Assembly (NCBI GenBank): GCA_013397935.1
Contig: VZRN01000794.1
Coordinates: 2,582,943-2,646,942 of the forward strand
Length of the DNA: 64,000 nt
Origin: Dasyornis broadbenti
Lineage: Eukaryota > Chordata > Aves > Passeriformes > Dasyornithidae
Direction: 5' to 3'
The first letter of the stretch is position 1, and each line of letters starts with the position of its first letter. The notes under the pieces are model-generated. The model worked only from the letters and a program-made list of their open reading frames with translations, ran no database searches and was not told the origin of the DNA. A program made the position numbers and the translations under genes. Positions 33,470 through 54,300 of this stretch are shown here, piece after piece.

Positions 33470-36400
33470 GTAAGCTCTCATCTGATTCTTGAGTACTGGG
33501 AGGCCAGAGCTTGGCACAAGCAGCCCTACTTAACTCTGGCCCAGGGATTAATCTTCTAACAGTTCAGCCACCCCACAGTAACGCACTGTGAGCTCTGTAA
33601 ATGGTAACAGCCAAAGCCCCTCTGCTCCCTTCACCACTGGTAAGGGCTGGTTCTCTCAGGCTGAGGCTCTGTTAATGTTTGCCTGTCCTGGCTCGAGGGC
33701 TCCGACGATACCAGGCAGACTTGAAGAGATGCCGCTTGCCTCATTTTAAATTCTGCTTCAAACAGTCTGAAGGAAGCACATGCTGACACCCTTTTGCCAA
33801 TGATTTTTTTTTCCTAACTCAGCCCCAGCCAGCTGCGCCGTAAGACTTGGTTTTTACCCCTCATCTCAGTGTGGCAGGTACAACGTAATGCATGAAGCCT
33901 GATGGGAACCAGATTCAACATCTGAAGTGCTTATCAGCTTGGCCAAATACCATTTGGAGCAATTCAGATTGGGGGATAAAAGGGAAAATCAAGGTTTCCT
34001 GCACACAAATGATCATGTATTTTCTGCCACACAGCCTTCACTAGAGGCTGCAGTGACTCATCTGTCAAAATCTCTCAAAGCATATCGAATACCTTAAATC
34101 TGATCCACCCATTCAGCCCCCCTGCTTTGTGCAGAATAAACACATCCAAATTACCAAGACCACTGATAATCTCAACACGATCTCCAGTTCATCTCCCCAA
34201 CCATTTTCTCACTGCAGATACTTAAATCAGTTAAAGGAAGATGACAGCCTTTGTAGACAAGCCCAGACCTCAGGAACGTTCTACCTCTTTCACAATCTCT
34301 CCCCCTTCCTGCAGAAAGTTGGGAAGAAATATTTGGTGCCACAGCTCAGTGCAGCAGGTAAGAAAGAAATCAGTGCATCCGGAAAGAAACGCCTCGTGGA
34401 CCACACAGCTGAAATGAAATGATACATATGGTATCAACCTGATCTGTTCTGAGGTGATGAGGTTTAAACATTGGCCAGGCTGGGTTTTGAAGAGAGAGGG
34501 CTGGCAGGAGTACAAGCAAGGTCTTACTAACAAAGGGGTTTTTGGTGTAATGTAGGAAAAGTCTTCTTTGAGAGCAGGGTATTGGCTGGTGCAGGACAGA
34601 GCCAATGGACAGCTGCTCCCCAAGCATTACAACATTTGGACCTTTAGCTTGACATGGTCAAAACTTCCAAGAGCTTAGGGGGAAAGCCAGACTTTTAGGT
34701 ATCTGCCTGGTGGGATCACTTGTCTGGTCCCCTCTCACAACATGGGCATTCTGCCTTAAACCAAGATTGCCTGTGCCTTGAGGATCCAGAGAGCAGCACG
34801 GTTGTATAGATTTGCTTTCACCACAGCTTTCTCTTCCCCTTTCCCTGCTGTTTAGAGATGAAACGGATTCTGGAGAAATTCCAAGAGGCTGAACAGTGGA
34901 TAGAGAAGTCGGTGCTGATCGGTTGTTCAGACGAGCACAGACCACACTTTGCCCTGGATTTAGGTGGGGATGACTCCTCTTTCTTCCATGCCAGCACCAG
35001 TTTGATGCACTGAGATGAAGGTGCTTGCCAGGGCAGCATCCCTGATCCTTAGGGGAACCTGTCCTGCCCAGGAGGGTTGGGTTGAGTCTCTGTAGGACCT
35101 GTTGTGAGTGTGGCAGGTCACAGCCACGGGCTGCACTGCTACTCCTGTGCCTGTGTGTTTGTAAAGGTGCGCTGGGGGCAGGCCGTGAACATTTGGGAAT
35201 GTTACCCCCGATGTGGTATCACTTCCATGGGCGCTCCCAGAAATTGTATACTTGGACAATCAAAGGCGTAAAGTTGGGATAACAATTGAAATTTATGCGC
35301 TCAAGTATTTTTTTCTTTTCAACAGGAGCCTTGGAGAAATCAGTCATTGAGTCAGAACTCCAGGGATCGTTTACTGACCTACGAAAGGCTCTCTTTGTAG
35401 TGGATGGGAAGGATTCTCCTTTGCTGGCTTCGGTACTGGACAGGGCTTTTTACTTTAAGAAGCTGTGATTTCTAACATCAACCCTTCTCCTCATCTCCCA
35501 CACTGCTTTATGATCTAATATTGTAGAAGTACCTACGGTACATGTTCAGGGACCTAGGTACAGACATACTATAAATTATACCAGTTTTCCCAAATCTATG
35601 ATCCCAAAAGTAAGATGCAAGGGGAATAAAAACAGACACGCGACTTAAAAGTGACTGCAGTCATTTATGCCATTTAGCATCAAGCTGCTGTATGTTCAGA
35701 GTGAAATGTGCTGACCTTAGCAGCAGTCCCAGCACTCCCTGTTTGTCCTCTGCTCAACAACTACCAGGCAAAGTGGATGTCACGAACTTACACATCTTCT
35801 CTCAGAGCTGCTCTTTTTAAGACCTCTCACTTACAAGCTGGTACTCTGCAGATACCCTGTGTTTGGAAGGCCTAAGAAAAGGTTTGTGTGTGAAAACCAG
35901 CTGTCCTGACCCATAAGGAGAAATGGCTCGTGTTTCCTTTCCTGCTCTATAATGTTTGTGATGCTTGGGCTATTTTTCAGGAAGATATTCAGGGCTGGAG
36001 ACTCTTTAAAATAGTCCAGTTCCCATTACAACTCCCATTATGTCCCAATAATCAACAGCCCTTCCCCACCTCCCCCAAACATGCTCTAATTTAGAAGCAG
36101 GAAAAACGGATTGCAGAATCTGCCATTTTTAAAAGCAGTGCCCATACTTCATTTACCTCTCTGAGGCTTCCAAGGATAATCAGAGTTTATCCCCACAATT
36201 GCATGCAAAGCATTATTCGGGAAGACCGCTTTGAATTCTCTCTTCCCTCCAGGAATAAATATGGTTTGTGTTCCTCTTGCTGGCAGGCCCAGTCCCTTCT
36301 CCGGTGGCATGATTCCCACCAGTACTGCAGCAAAACTGGGCAGCCCACTCAGAAGAACCCAGCTGGCAGCAAGCGTGTGTGCCATGCCAGTGGCATCACT

Positions 36401-38385
36401 TACTACCCACAGGTGAGCAGCTGGCAGCAGAGGTGAGGAACACAGGGCTCTGTGGCAGCGCTGCTGGGTCACCCAGAGGGGAAGCAGGAAAAGGGATTTG
36501 TGGGTAGCTGGGTACTTTGTCTTTAGTGGTCAGCCAGTGACCCTCAACCAGCCAGGAAAGGCAAAAATTTGCACTTGTTTTGTCTGAACTTCTTCTTTTG
36601 CTTTTTGATGCATCTGCCAGGTGTCCCCGGTAGTCATCACCCTGGTGTCCGATGGCAGCCGGTGCCTCCTTGCCCGACAGCCCTCGTTTCCCCCAGGGAT
36701 GTACACAGCTCTCTCCGGCTTCTGTGACATGGGTGAGTGGGTTCTGATCCAGCACAGTGGCCTCGAGCATGGAGGATGTGAGGACAGCCTGCAGGGACAT
36801 CAGCCAAATCCCTGTTCACAGAGAAGGATGGACACTCAGGTGATCTGTGTCCCCATCCCAGGAAGTGTTCAAGGCCAGGCTGGGTAAGCCTTGGAGCAAC
36901 CTGCTCTAGAAGGTGTCCATGGCCATGGCAGGGGATTGGAACTAAATGATCCTTAAAGTCCCTTCCAACCCAAACCAGTCTGTGATTCTGTGATAGCTGG
37001 GAAAGACATTGGATCTAAATAGCAGTGTTCCCATGCAGACAGAATTCAAAGCAGCTGTTAGGTATCTGAAAGGAATGGGAATTACAGGTGTCTAGCAGTT
37101 ACTCTAGTCCCTGCTGGCAAATATAAGCTTCAAAGTCACCAGGTTATAACCCTGATCCTTTTAAAATTCATTTTGTGGCTCATGCAGTCTGGCTTGGAAG
37201 AAAAACTAAAAACCTCTGATTAGAGGAGGGAAAATAGCTTAAAATTGAATTGTTCTGTCCACCATCTATATGTAGACAGGGCCAAAAATGTCTCTGGTGC
37301 CTGTGTTTATCAGAGGTTGATGAATTTTATGGAGCATCCCACCAACACGTGTTTCCGGGTCAGCACAGCTGGAGCTCCTGCGTGCGGCAATGACCGTGCC
37401 TGCGTTTTCCTCGCCACGCTTTGCTGCCCTGAGTCCGGGCCGTCCTTGCCTAACTCTGGTTGGTTCCAGGTGAAAACGTGGAGGAGGCAGTGCGGCGGGA
37501 GGTGGCCGAAGAGGTGGGGCTGGAGGTGGAGTCGCTCCGGTACTCGGCTTCCCAGCACTGGCCGTTCCCCAGCAGCTCCCTGATGATTGCCTGTCACGCC
37601 CTGGTGGGAGCACAGCGTGCTGAGGTGAGCGGGCTCAGGCTCCCCTGAGGTATTTCACTGCCTGCCTCAGGCAGCAAAATTCATTCCGTCCACAGGATTT
37701 AGTTAGAAGAGCACCAAACCCTCCTTAAATACAGCTTTCCATTGGCTTCCTCTACAAGTGAAGAAACTTCAAAACAACCCTATCATCTTCCGTTGCAAGG
37801 CGCCAGATTTGGCTCAGGTCACTGTACATATACAAGCCCAGAGCCCAACACCCCTGTATTTTTATCCCTGAACTTTGCAGAGGAGGTTCTCTCTCACGTT
37901 TGCCATAGAATATGCGGATTCTGCCATGTTAATTACTGTGCTCAGCCACTGGTGCTTTGCCGTGATGGAGGAGGATTGATTTGTGGCTCCCCTAAGGAAA
38001 CCAGCACAACAAAGCACCGGTGGATAGTATAGTATCCTTTCCTGGATTGGCAGCAGTGCATAATTCAGTCATGGATGTAGCACTCTGGGCATTCCAGCAT
38101 GGGATCTTTGTGGAAGTAAGAACGGGCAAGGTACCACTGCCCACATTTAAAGCTGATTTAAGGAACTGGCGTTCTCTAAATTCTTTCCAGATCAGCGTTG
38201 ACGGGCTGGAACTGGAGGAAGCCCGTTGGTTTGGCCTGGAGGAAATTGTGGAGGGTCTCAAGAGAGAGCCCAGATCATCAAAGCAAGACGATGGTAGTTT
38301 TTTACTCTGGCTCCCTCCCAAGCACGCCATTGCCCACCAGCTGATCCGTGAGTGGGTTCAGCAGCAGAGTGCCCAGACAGCTTAA
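33359..38385 (+). CDS. NUDT13: Nudix hydrolase 13
   Basis: Member of the NADH-diphosphatase branch of Nudix hydrolases (with NUDT12 and bacterial NudC). The mammalian protein is reported as mitochondrial and active on NAD(P)H. The ATG at 33387 opens an Arg/Ser-rich leader without acidic residues ([20 protein letters not shown]), consistent with a mitochondrial presequence. Eight coding exons give 341 residues (human 352), all in frame. Order: an N-terminal domain (28-146), a zinc-ribbon-like segment (147-188), and the Nudix domain with a canonical box GX5EX7REVAEEVGL at 221-243. Only two cysteines (C160, C178) remain where NudC has four, so the zinc ribbon looks degenerate. It converges on ECD. 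Confidence 0.96.
34218..34357 (+). CDS. NUDT13: NUDT13 exon 3
   Basis: Residues 28-75 ([43 protein letters not shown]). Acceptor ctgcag and donor GCAG|gtaaga; 140 nt. Confidence 0.95.
34856..34963 (+). CDS. NUDT13: NUDT13 exon 4
   Basis: Residues 75-111 ([33 protein letters not shown]). Acceptor gtttag and donor TTAG|gtgggg; 108 nt. Confidence 0.95.
35326..35432 (+). CDS. NUDT13: NUDT13 exon 5
   Basis: Residues 111-146 ([35 protein letters not shown]). Acceptor caacag and donor TTCG|gtactg, a weak donor; 107 nt. Confidence 0.93.
36287..36412 (+). CDS. NUDT13: NUDT13 exon 6: zinc-ribbon-like segment
   Basis: Residues 147-188 ([34 protein letters not shown]). YYPQ is the conserved link into the Nudix domain. 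Only two of the four NudC-type cysteines are present. Acceptor ggcag and donor CAG|gtgagc; 126 nt. Confidence 0.95.
36621..36732 (+). CDS. NUDT13: NUDT13 exon 7: Nudix domain start
   Basis: Residues 189-226 ([38 protein letters not shown]). It holds the first half of the Nudix box (G221). Acceptor tgccag and donor ATGG|gtgagt; 112 nt. Confidence 0.96.
36857..36994 (+). repeat. CR1 3' fragment, plus orientation, in NUDT13 intron 7
   Basis: Contains caaggccaggctgggtaagc and cttggagcaacctgctctag, then aaagtcccttccaacccaaa and ends ctgtgattctgtga. Confidence 0.88.
37470..37624 (+). CDS. NUDT13: NUDT13 exon 8: Nudix box
   Basis: Residues 226-277. [20 protein letters not shown] completes the box; E236, E239 and E240 are the expected metal ligands. 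[18 protein letters not shown] follows. Acceptor ttccag and donor GAG|gtgagc; 155 nt. Confidence 0.97.
38191..38385 (+). CDS. NUDT13: NUDT13 exon 9: C-terminus
   Basis: Residues 278-341 ([38 protein letters not shown]), then TAA at 38383-38385. Acceptor ttccag. The [11 protein letters not shown] end is typical of NUDT12/NUDT13. Confidence 0.96.
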   Translation: MSVDGLELEEARWFGLEEIVEGLKREPRSSKQDDGSFLLWLPPKHAIAHQLIREWVQQQSAQTA

Positions 38386-38606
38386 GCAGGGCCCCATCAA
38401 GTCTGTGATTCCACCAGAACTGTGAAAGCTCGATAGAAAAGCTTCCAAAGTCACTGGAGGCAAGGGCTGTGTACCAGTGAAGACAGCAGCAGACTGATGG
38501 CACCCAGACATGCTGACCTACAAAGCCATTTCTGAACTGATCATCCTCAGACAGTTCCATGTACAGTGGATCACCTCTGAGGTCCTATGACTTGCATGTA
38601 ATGTAC

Positions 38607-38612
38607 AATAAA
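38607..38612 (+). terminator. NUDT13: NUDT13 polyadenylation signal
   Basis: AATAAA 222 nt after the stop codon, followed by T/G-rich sequence. It would give a 3' UTR of about 250 nt. Confidence 0.75.
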
Positions 38613-38639
38613 ATTCTGAGTTCCAAAGCATCAGACTTA

Positions 38640-41630
38640 CTGTGACCAGCTGTCACTAAGCCCATAGCACCAATGTCCCATTTTCCTCTATTTTTTTCCA
38701 TCTTGGATAGATATCAAATGCACCCTTTTTCCAGAACAAAAATAAAGGGACAGTGGCACTTTCCAGTACTTGTATTTATATGGATCTGGGAGAGCTATCA
38801 AAGACCAGAAGAAAAACCACTGCCTGTTTGCTCTCTTTGCTCTCCCCTGCTTCTGTCTCTTCCCATTCAATCTTCCATTTTCATTTTTTTAAAACATCCT
38901 TTTTTTTTTTTTTTTTAGGCTGGTTAAATGGACTTCTACATTTTCCTCACAACACAGTTAATTCTGTTCCAAGGAAGAGAGAACAGAGCTATCTGCTGGT
39001 AGAGAGGGGAAGAGCAAAACCTACACATTAGCATTTTAGAAGAGCACAGATAAATGCAAAGGTGACAGGAACTGCTACAAGAACTGCACTTCCAACAGAG
39101 AAAAATCTTGAAATGAACAGTGCCTCTTACCCTGAGGCCAAAGTCTGTGGCTTGTCTGGAGAGCTGGTCTGATTCTACTGATGAAACGGTACCACCTCTC
39201 TGGAGGGAGAACGACAAAGAGACCATCTGGGCAAGGAAAACTCAGTGAAAGAGCAAGATGAAGGCATGTTTGATTTGCTGCTGATTCAGACTGACAGTCC
39301 TTTCTGCCTGCTTGGCCAGAGCTCAGATGCCAAGATTGCAAAAGGGGATGCTTGAAGGGAGAACAGGGATGTCTCACTGCCTGCCACCACTGGGATTCAC
39401 TGCAGTTGAGCAGTGGTAAAAATATGGAGTTCTTTTTTTACTTACTGCCCAGGTGTCAGAAGTCCTTCACACTGTTGAGACACACTGTGTTTCCACACGT
39501 TACTTTTACTTCAGGAGGTTGGGAGGGGATTCTTTCAGGCCATGGTGGCAGGTATGAACACCCTTTCTGCCCTAACCCTCAGTCAATAAACCCCACGTCT
39601 CAGAGCTTGTCTTTCATGTTTGTGAACTCTGTCCGTCATCCTGGTGGGAATGTACTGCGTTACAACCAAGGGCATTGCTTCCTGCCCTCCAGCCCAACCA
39701 GACACACCACAGGAACCCCCACACCACTCAACTGCAGCATCCCTGCACCCAGTTTCCTTTGAAACATGGCTCACTGCCTCTCTTCGTAATAGTTCCTTCT
39801 GCTTTTCTCTCCCATCACACCATTTTAGGCCCCCAGGATTTATCTCTTGCCCTCTCATCTCTGGAATATGCCATTTTCATTTTCAGCGCCACTCCTTCCT
39901 TCCCCTTCTCTTCAGTACATGATACTGACGAGAGTTACACATCTGCCAGCAAAATGTTTCCACTTCTCATCCCGCCTTCCACTTGTCCTTAGGCCCTGCC
40001 AGCTCACCCTTAGGTAGTTCACTAACGTACCCAAGCCTGCATCCAGCACTTTTAAATACCCACACATGAAACAAAGGAAAAACAAAGCTATTTTCTCATT
40101 TGCTTGCTTCTGTGACTCACCTCTTTAAAAAGTTTTAGACATCTGCATGTTTAGTTACCAATAAGAGAAAAAGTCTTTTCAATCTACTTAAATAGGAAGT
40201 TCTTTTGGTAGAGCTAGAACAACTACAAGATAGTAATCACATCACATCTTTGGAAAAACATTTTAAACTCATTTATAAACAACTTAATCCAGACCCTTTT
40301 GACTTAGTTATGAAACAACATTGGTGGCTTCCATTTCTGATGCTAAGCAAGCAGGAATGATGGTAGGCAGCACACAGCTGTGAGCAGGACAGAAGAACAA
40401 GGTGAGAGACATTGTCCTCACTTGCATTTGCCTCAGAAATCTGTCTGAAGCCGGAGGATCACTCACTGCAGTCAAGACAGGACATGCTCCATAAAGGCAA
40501 GTGACCTAGAAAAAGGAACAAGCAGTTCCTGACAGATCCTTCCTCACCACAGCAGGGCTTTCCCATGGAAAAGGTACCAGGCAGGCAAAAGGGACAGAGC
40601 AACATATTTCTCTCAAGAACACATCCCTTAACTGAATCCTCTTCAGGAACATTTGGCTTGTACAAATCACTGAGCCCCCACTGCTTTTAGGGATGTACAA
40701 GAACCAGCACTGAAAAGCTGCCAGCCTGGGGCATTACAGCCCAGTTGCTTATTGGTACTGCCAGTCAGCAGGATATAAAATAATACCATTTATCTCATTA
40801 ATCAGAAATAACTTTTTTCTTAGCAATGCAGGCAGGCTCAGAGCAGCATTCCGCATACCTCCCAAAAGCAGCAGGGCATAAAACTCATGTTTATCTCTAA
40901 CAGGTGCCAGCAGATGATTAAAGTAATCAAACCTCATGACACAACTTGTCTGATCTCTGACTGCTCAGAAAAGTCTTATCTGGAAACAATGTGGGTTGAG
41001 AATTCGCTCACCACATGCTCTCCCCTCACCTGGGCTGCTCTGCTTCTGTGTGGAAAGGCCACATTTTCCTCTCCAGAGGGGTATTCATCATGGATGGCAG
41101 AAAGTCTGTCTTCAGTATCACAGCTTTTATATCAAGCAATTATTTCACCTTCAAACATGCTCTGAGACACTGCGGACACACACTGAGCCTGGTGTTTGGC
41201 CTGAGAGGACACAAGCACTCAAGGGAATGCCCTGACAACCTGACCATGTTGAAGTCGTTTGTCAGCAAACATTTTTCAAGTAACCACGAGCAGCTCACCT
41301 CTGGCAGGAGCAGTACACAGGTTATCAGAACAAGCTGTAATTACACAGGTACAATGCCTGTGTTCAGTCTGAGGTGCTGCTCGAACAAATTGAGCTGCCC
41401 CAGCCTTCAGCTCCCATCTAAATCTTGCTCATTTTCACCAAAAAAACCTCTGGAACTGTTCAGCCTGGGCTCACATACAGCTACTGCTGGCATGATACCA
41501 ACGTTCAGCAATAATGCAATTCAGAAAATGACCAGTTATGAAAATGCTTTAACTCCAAGAACTTCTGATACTGCACTGAGGAAGTTATGCACACCTTCAG
41601 AAAAAACCCAAATCTCCAGTAATCAAGTTG
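38640..41630. other. NUDT13-ECD intergenic region
   Basis: About 3 kb between convergent gene ends. There is a T17 tract at about 38903-38919 and otherwise ordinary sequence. A 212-codon open frame on the plus strand (41015-41653) overlaps the ECD 3' end; I do not recognise it (see findings). Confidence 0.55.
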
Positions 41631-41640
41631 TATTTCTGCT

Positions 41641-41654
41641 TTTATTGAAATAAA
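41641..41654. terminator. ECD: ECD polyadenylation signal (and an opposite-strand AATAAA)
   Basis: Minus strand AATAAA at 41641-41646, 557 nt past the ECD stop codon, the likely ECD signal. A plus-strand AATAAA sits at 41649-41654, so the two hexamers are almost back to back. Confidence 0.6.
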
Positions 41655-42202
41655 TTTAAAAAATACTTCTAGCCAGTATTTACACATTTGATCCAATTAC
41701 TCTTCAAATCCTCCTGGTTAATAAGGAACAGGCTCTTACAGTAATTATCAGAAGTTCTTACAATGAAGCATTGTACTTTTGGAAAGGATTAAATGTCTGC
41801 TGAACATTTAACCAGCGTTTCCTTATCCATGAGACCATTCCTGTAATGGAGTATTTCCCCATCTCCCCCGTGAAGGCAGCAGCATTTTCAGAACAAGAAC
41901 TGCTTTCCCAGTATTGAAACCACCTAGCAGTGGGTAAAAGGAAGTTTCAAAAATATGGCAAATTGGATCGCTGACTGAAAAAAATCCAAGACAGGTTTTG
42001 TAATAAAAGTTTCATTCAAGTCATGACACCATTTCTCAGTATTCTGAAAAGAAAATAGTAACCAAACAGGTTTTTGTAGGTAAATTCACTTTACATCTCT
42101 AAAGTCACGCAGAATGAACAGAATGCTCTAAATTAAAACCTTTTGTCTGCTCTTCCATAGCCTGCTAGTCTGTCTGTGTTTCACTTCTCAGGTAAGACTC
42201 CC

Positions 42203-50598
<8,396 letters not shown>

Positions 50599-50599
<1 letters not shown>

Positions 50600-50681
50600 N
50601 NNNNNNNNNNNNNNNNNNNNNNNNNNNNNNNNNNNNNNNNNNNNNNNNNNNNNNNNNNNNNNNNNNNNNNNNNNNNNNNNN
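50599..50681. other. Assembly gap (83 N) in the divergent promoter
   Basis: Run of N. It removes the A of the ECD start codon and probably the ECD 5' UTR, transcription starts and FAM149B1 exon 1. Confidence 1.
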
Positions 50682-51205
50682 CCCCCCCAGCACCAAACAG
50701 GGCCCCGTGACGGCCCGGTCACCCCATGTCCCCGCCGGGAGATGGTTCCCAGGATTCTCGGGATTCCTGAGCACCAGTCCCGGCCAAACACCGGTGTGAA
50801 AGAACGCGATTTTTAAAAATCCCTGACACTGGGTTTTTTCCTCTGACCCAGGAGTTAGGTCAGTTCTGACTTACTCGGTTATTCTTGTTCTATTTAATTC
50901 AGTTGAATTTAATTAATCTACACTGATAATGGCATTGTCTCTGCTTTTAGGGAGCTGTCGCCCAATTAATCACATCTTAAGTTTAACTGATTTTGAAGCG
51001 AAGACCTTTAACTTCATATTTATCCTAGAGTTAGTTTTGACACCTCAAACCTAGAGCTTTGGTGACAAGAATTAGCCTTATAATAATAATAAATGTGTGC
51101 ACAGTCCTTGAGAAGCAGAAAAGAAAAACCTATACAACTTACTGGGAGCTCTGTAAATGTTTGTTCTTGTAAGTAATGCCAATTTCCACTTCTGTTTTTT
51201 TTTAG

Positions 51206-51310
51206 ACAAGGACTCCCAAAACATGCCTTGAGGCATCACCCACTGCCAGAGCCACCGGCTCAGGTGTGCTCAGCCACACCCACGGCTGAAAACCACAGCC
51301 AGACCTCCAG
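51206..51310 (+). CDS. FAM149B1: FAM149B1 exon 2
   Basis: First visible coding exon: [33 protein letters not shown]. Acceptor tttttttttag and donor CCAG|gtacgt; 105 nt. It begins with the last base of a codon, so a coding exon must precede it. Confidence 0.92.
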
Positions 51311-54300
51311 GTACGTGTCATGGCGCATCTAATACATCTGTTCTGACAGAGCTAGGCTTTGCTTACTTACACACTTCATTTGTCATTGTTTATTGTGGGT
51401 TGTTATTCTTCCTTTTTTTTGTTGTTTTTTTGGCTCACCGTGTGCGTTTCAGGGAGTCAGGAATCCATGAGGAGTCGGATGATCATGGGGATCCACAGAC
51501 TGCTAGTCAGAGTTGTGCTGACACCTCCACAGAAGACAGCTCAGCCTTCTCTTGGGGCTATGACGTGAGTAGAAGAATAATCATCCAAGCCAAATCTGGC
51601 ACAGAAAGGCACTTGAAATACCACTGCAAAGACATGTCAGAATAAAAACGATTTGATCTGTCAAAAAATCATGGTAGTGATTATAGAAAGAACACCTTTT
51701 TTTTACCTCTTTCCATCTTTTGGTTGGAAACACATTAGGCTCATACTATTCCGTTAATATTCTGCATTTCCACCAAAAATTTTGGAAATGGAAATCATTT
51801 ATTTTATAAGTGTATCTATAAATGCTGTTTTTGGGGAACTCCAACCATGGCTGGATGACTTGCAGACACTTGGCATGAGTTTATCAAACTTCTGCATACT
51901 GGCATGTTTCTCAAAATATAGTAAGCTCCTAAAACATTATTTTCATTTAGAAATGTTTGTTTTATTCTCCATCCACCAAAGCCAAGTTTATTGTTGCCTT
52001 CCGGGATGTGAGATGGAGCTGTTTAGATTTAAACAACCCCAGAACTGACCCCATTTTCTGTCTACATGTAACAAAGGACCTGACCATCCCTCAGGTTAAG
52101 TGCTTCCCACCAGTCTGCATTGCTGATTGTGTTGCTGTTTTAGTGGACACTGGAAGTAACAAATCCTCCATTGCATTAAAAGATCACCTCTGGGAGAAAA
52201 TTATTTAAAGTCAAAATCTTTCTATGCAATCCTGCTAAGCTTTAAACAAATAGTTGTCTTTTTCAATTCTATTTTAAAAATCAGTTTAAAAACCCCTGCA
52301 AATGCTATTCACTAGGTATTTTCTTTCCTTTCTAGGAATTTGATAGAGCTGCCACACAACAAGTTCAGCAGATGTTCAGACAAATTGATGAGCTTCTGTA
52401 TGAGCAGAAGGAAAATGTTCACGTTGAGGGACTGCGGGAAGAATGTCACCAGTGGTCCTCCAGCTTTCCTCATCTCAGGTGTTTTATTAATAGACCCAAC
52501 AAGGGTAGGGATGGACAGAGTTGCTCTTAAAACAAGTGGCTGGGTGGGTTTATGCAATTATGTGGTAGATAGAGAGAAAAAGATCACTCTGGTGATGTGC
52601 CTGCCTGTCATTAACAAATATTGTTACCTCACATTCAGTTCCTTGGCAGAGGTTTGTTGCTGTTTGCAACTGACTTGGCATTAACACAGCAGAATTCTCT
52701 TAGAAAACTCAAACTGTCGCCAGGAAAGCTGCACAGCTTCCCAGGAGAACTTTTAGGATTTGCAGCTGTTCTTACACCCTTCAATAATCTCACTTCCAAG
52801 GTTTTCTGCTGTACTCATCCTTTGCTTCTGCCATGGCAGGGTGGTGGGGAAGCAGCTGGTGATCCCCACAGACGAAGGGTACGGATGGTACTCGAGTTCC
52901 CCCTCAGGCAGTTTGGCTCCCTCAGATATAAGTTCACCACAGGAAAAGGATTCTGATGAGTAAGTACCAGCAGTGAGCCTGGATCGTACCAAGGTAGGAA
53001 GGCAAGTTTGTTCTCTGCTTCTTAAAATGTGCAGCCTTCCTGTGAGGCTGAGTTTTGAACACAGCACACTCTTTTCGTTCCTTTTAAACTCTTGAGTTAA
53101 AGACTCTGAGAATAGCAAGAATACGTAGCTGTGCTTTTGCTGACTACAGTGAACTGGTCAGTAAATAGAAATGTCTTTGGTGCTGATGACTTTTTAAGAA
53201 TATGTATGTATCGTAGCTGGTTTTATTATGAATCATCTATTAAATTTGTATAGGACTTAAAAAGTACAAATCACTGTGTTAGTGCTACTTTTATTATTTA
53301 ATGTTTTAGAATGCTTTCTAATTAGCTTTGGATATTTTTCCCCTAAAGTTTCAGCTTCTTTAACAAGAATTAAAAGATATCCAAACCAAAAGTTGTTACT
53401 GTAATGAATAATTTGTTGGCCTCGCTAATGCTTGCCCTTAACTACCATGCTGTCTCTCAATTATTTGAGGTGGAAAAACAACTTATCTTTATTTCTGCTT
53501 TCTGAAAACCGTCACCCGTTCAGATTTAGTGTTTTTGGCAAGAAGGTGCCTCTTTTGGTTGCTCCTGCTCACAAAAAGGCCGACCCTTCCAAGCCTGTGA
53601 CCTTGTGTTCCTCAGAGAGCGACGAAGGGGAAGAGGAAGTCATTCTCTCCGAAGGGATAGTGGAGGAATACTTGGCATTTGACCACAGAGATGTGTAGGT
53701 ATTGAATATTGACACTGCAGCCGGTACCAGTGTCCCACGTTTCCTGCAGTTCAGATGCACATACTTGATGGATTTATTTATCTTTTCTCTAGAGAAGTTT
53801 CAAAGGCCTGAGGTTGCCTGGGCACTGGGAATTCTCCCAACCCATTTCCTAGGACAGTTTATTTTGCTGAATTATATTTAGGAATTGTTTGATAATTTTT
53901 CATGCTGTCCATTTATTTTTTATACTGTGTCAAATTCAATGCTGTTTGTTATGCAAGAGCAATGTGCTGCTTCTGTTTTGTTCAGGCATTTTGGGTGGAA
54001 TTGTACCTTCCTGGATTTTTCAGTGGTAGTTTTAAGAACTAGAGTGGATTTTATGCTTGTCAAGAAACAATTACCAATCTTTTTATCTTTTTACCCCCTT
54101 ATTTTATTCAGCCCAACAATATGAACATATGGCCCGGGTAAGGACTCTGGGGGATGCTGTCAGTTCCTGACTACTTAATGGGTTTTAATAATTAAAGCCA
54201 CTTAGCTGCATGGACCATTAAATTAAAATTGTTATGTTTCTTGCTTTGACCAGGCCAGAGAGACATTGCTGCAACAAATAATATCACTCTCTTGTCTTCA

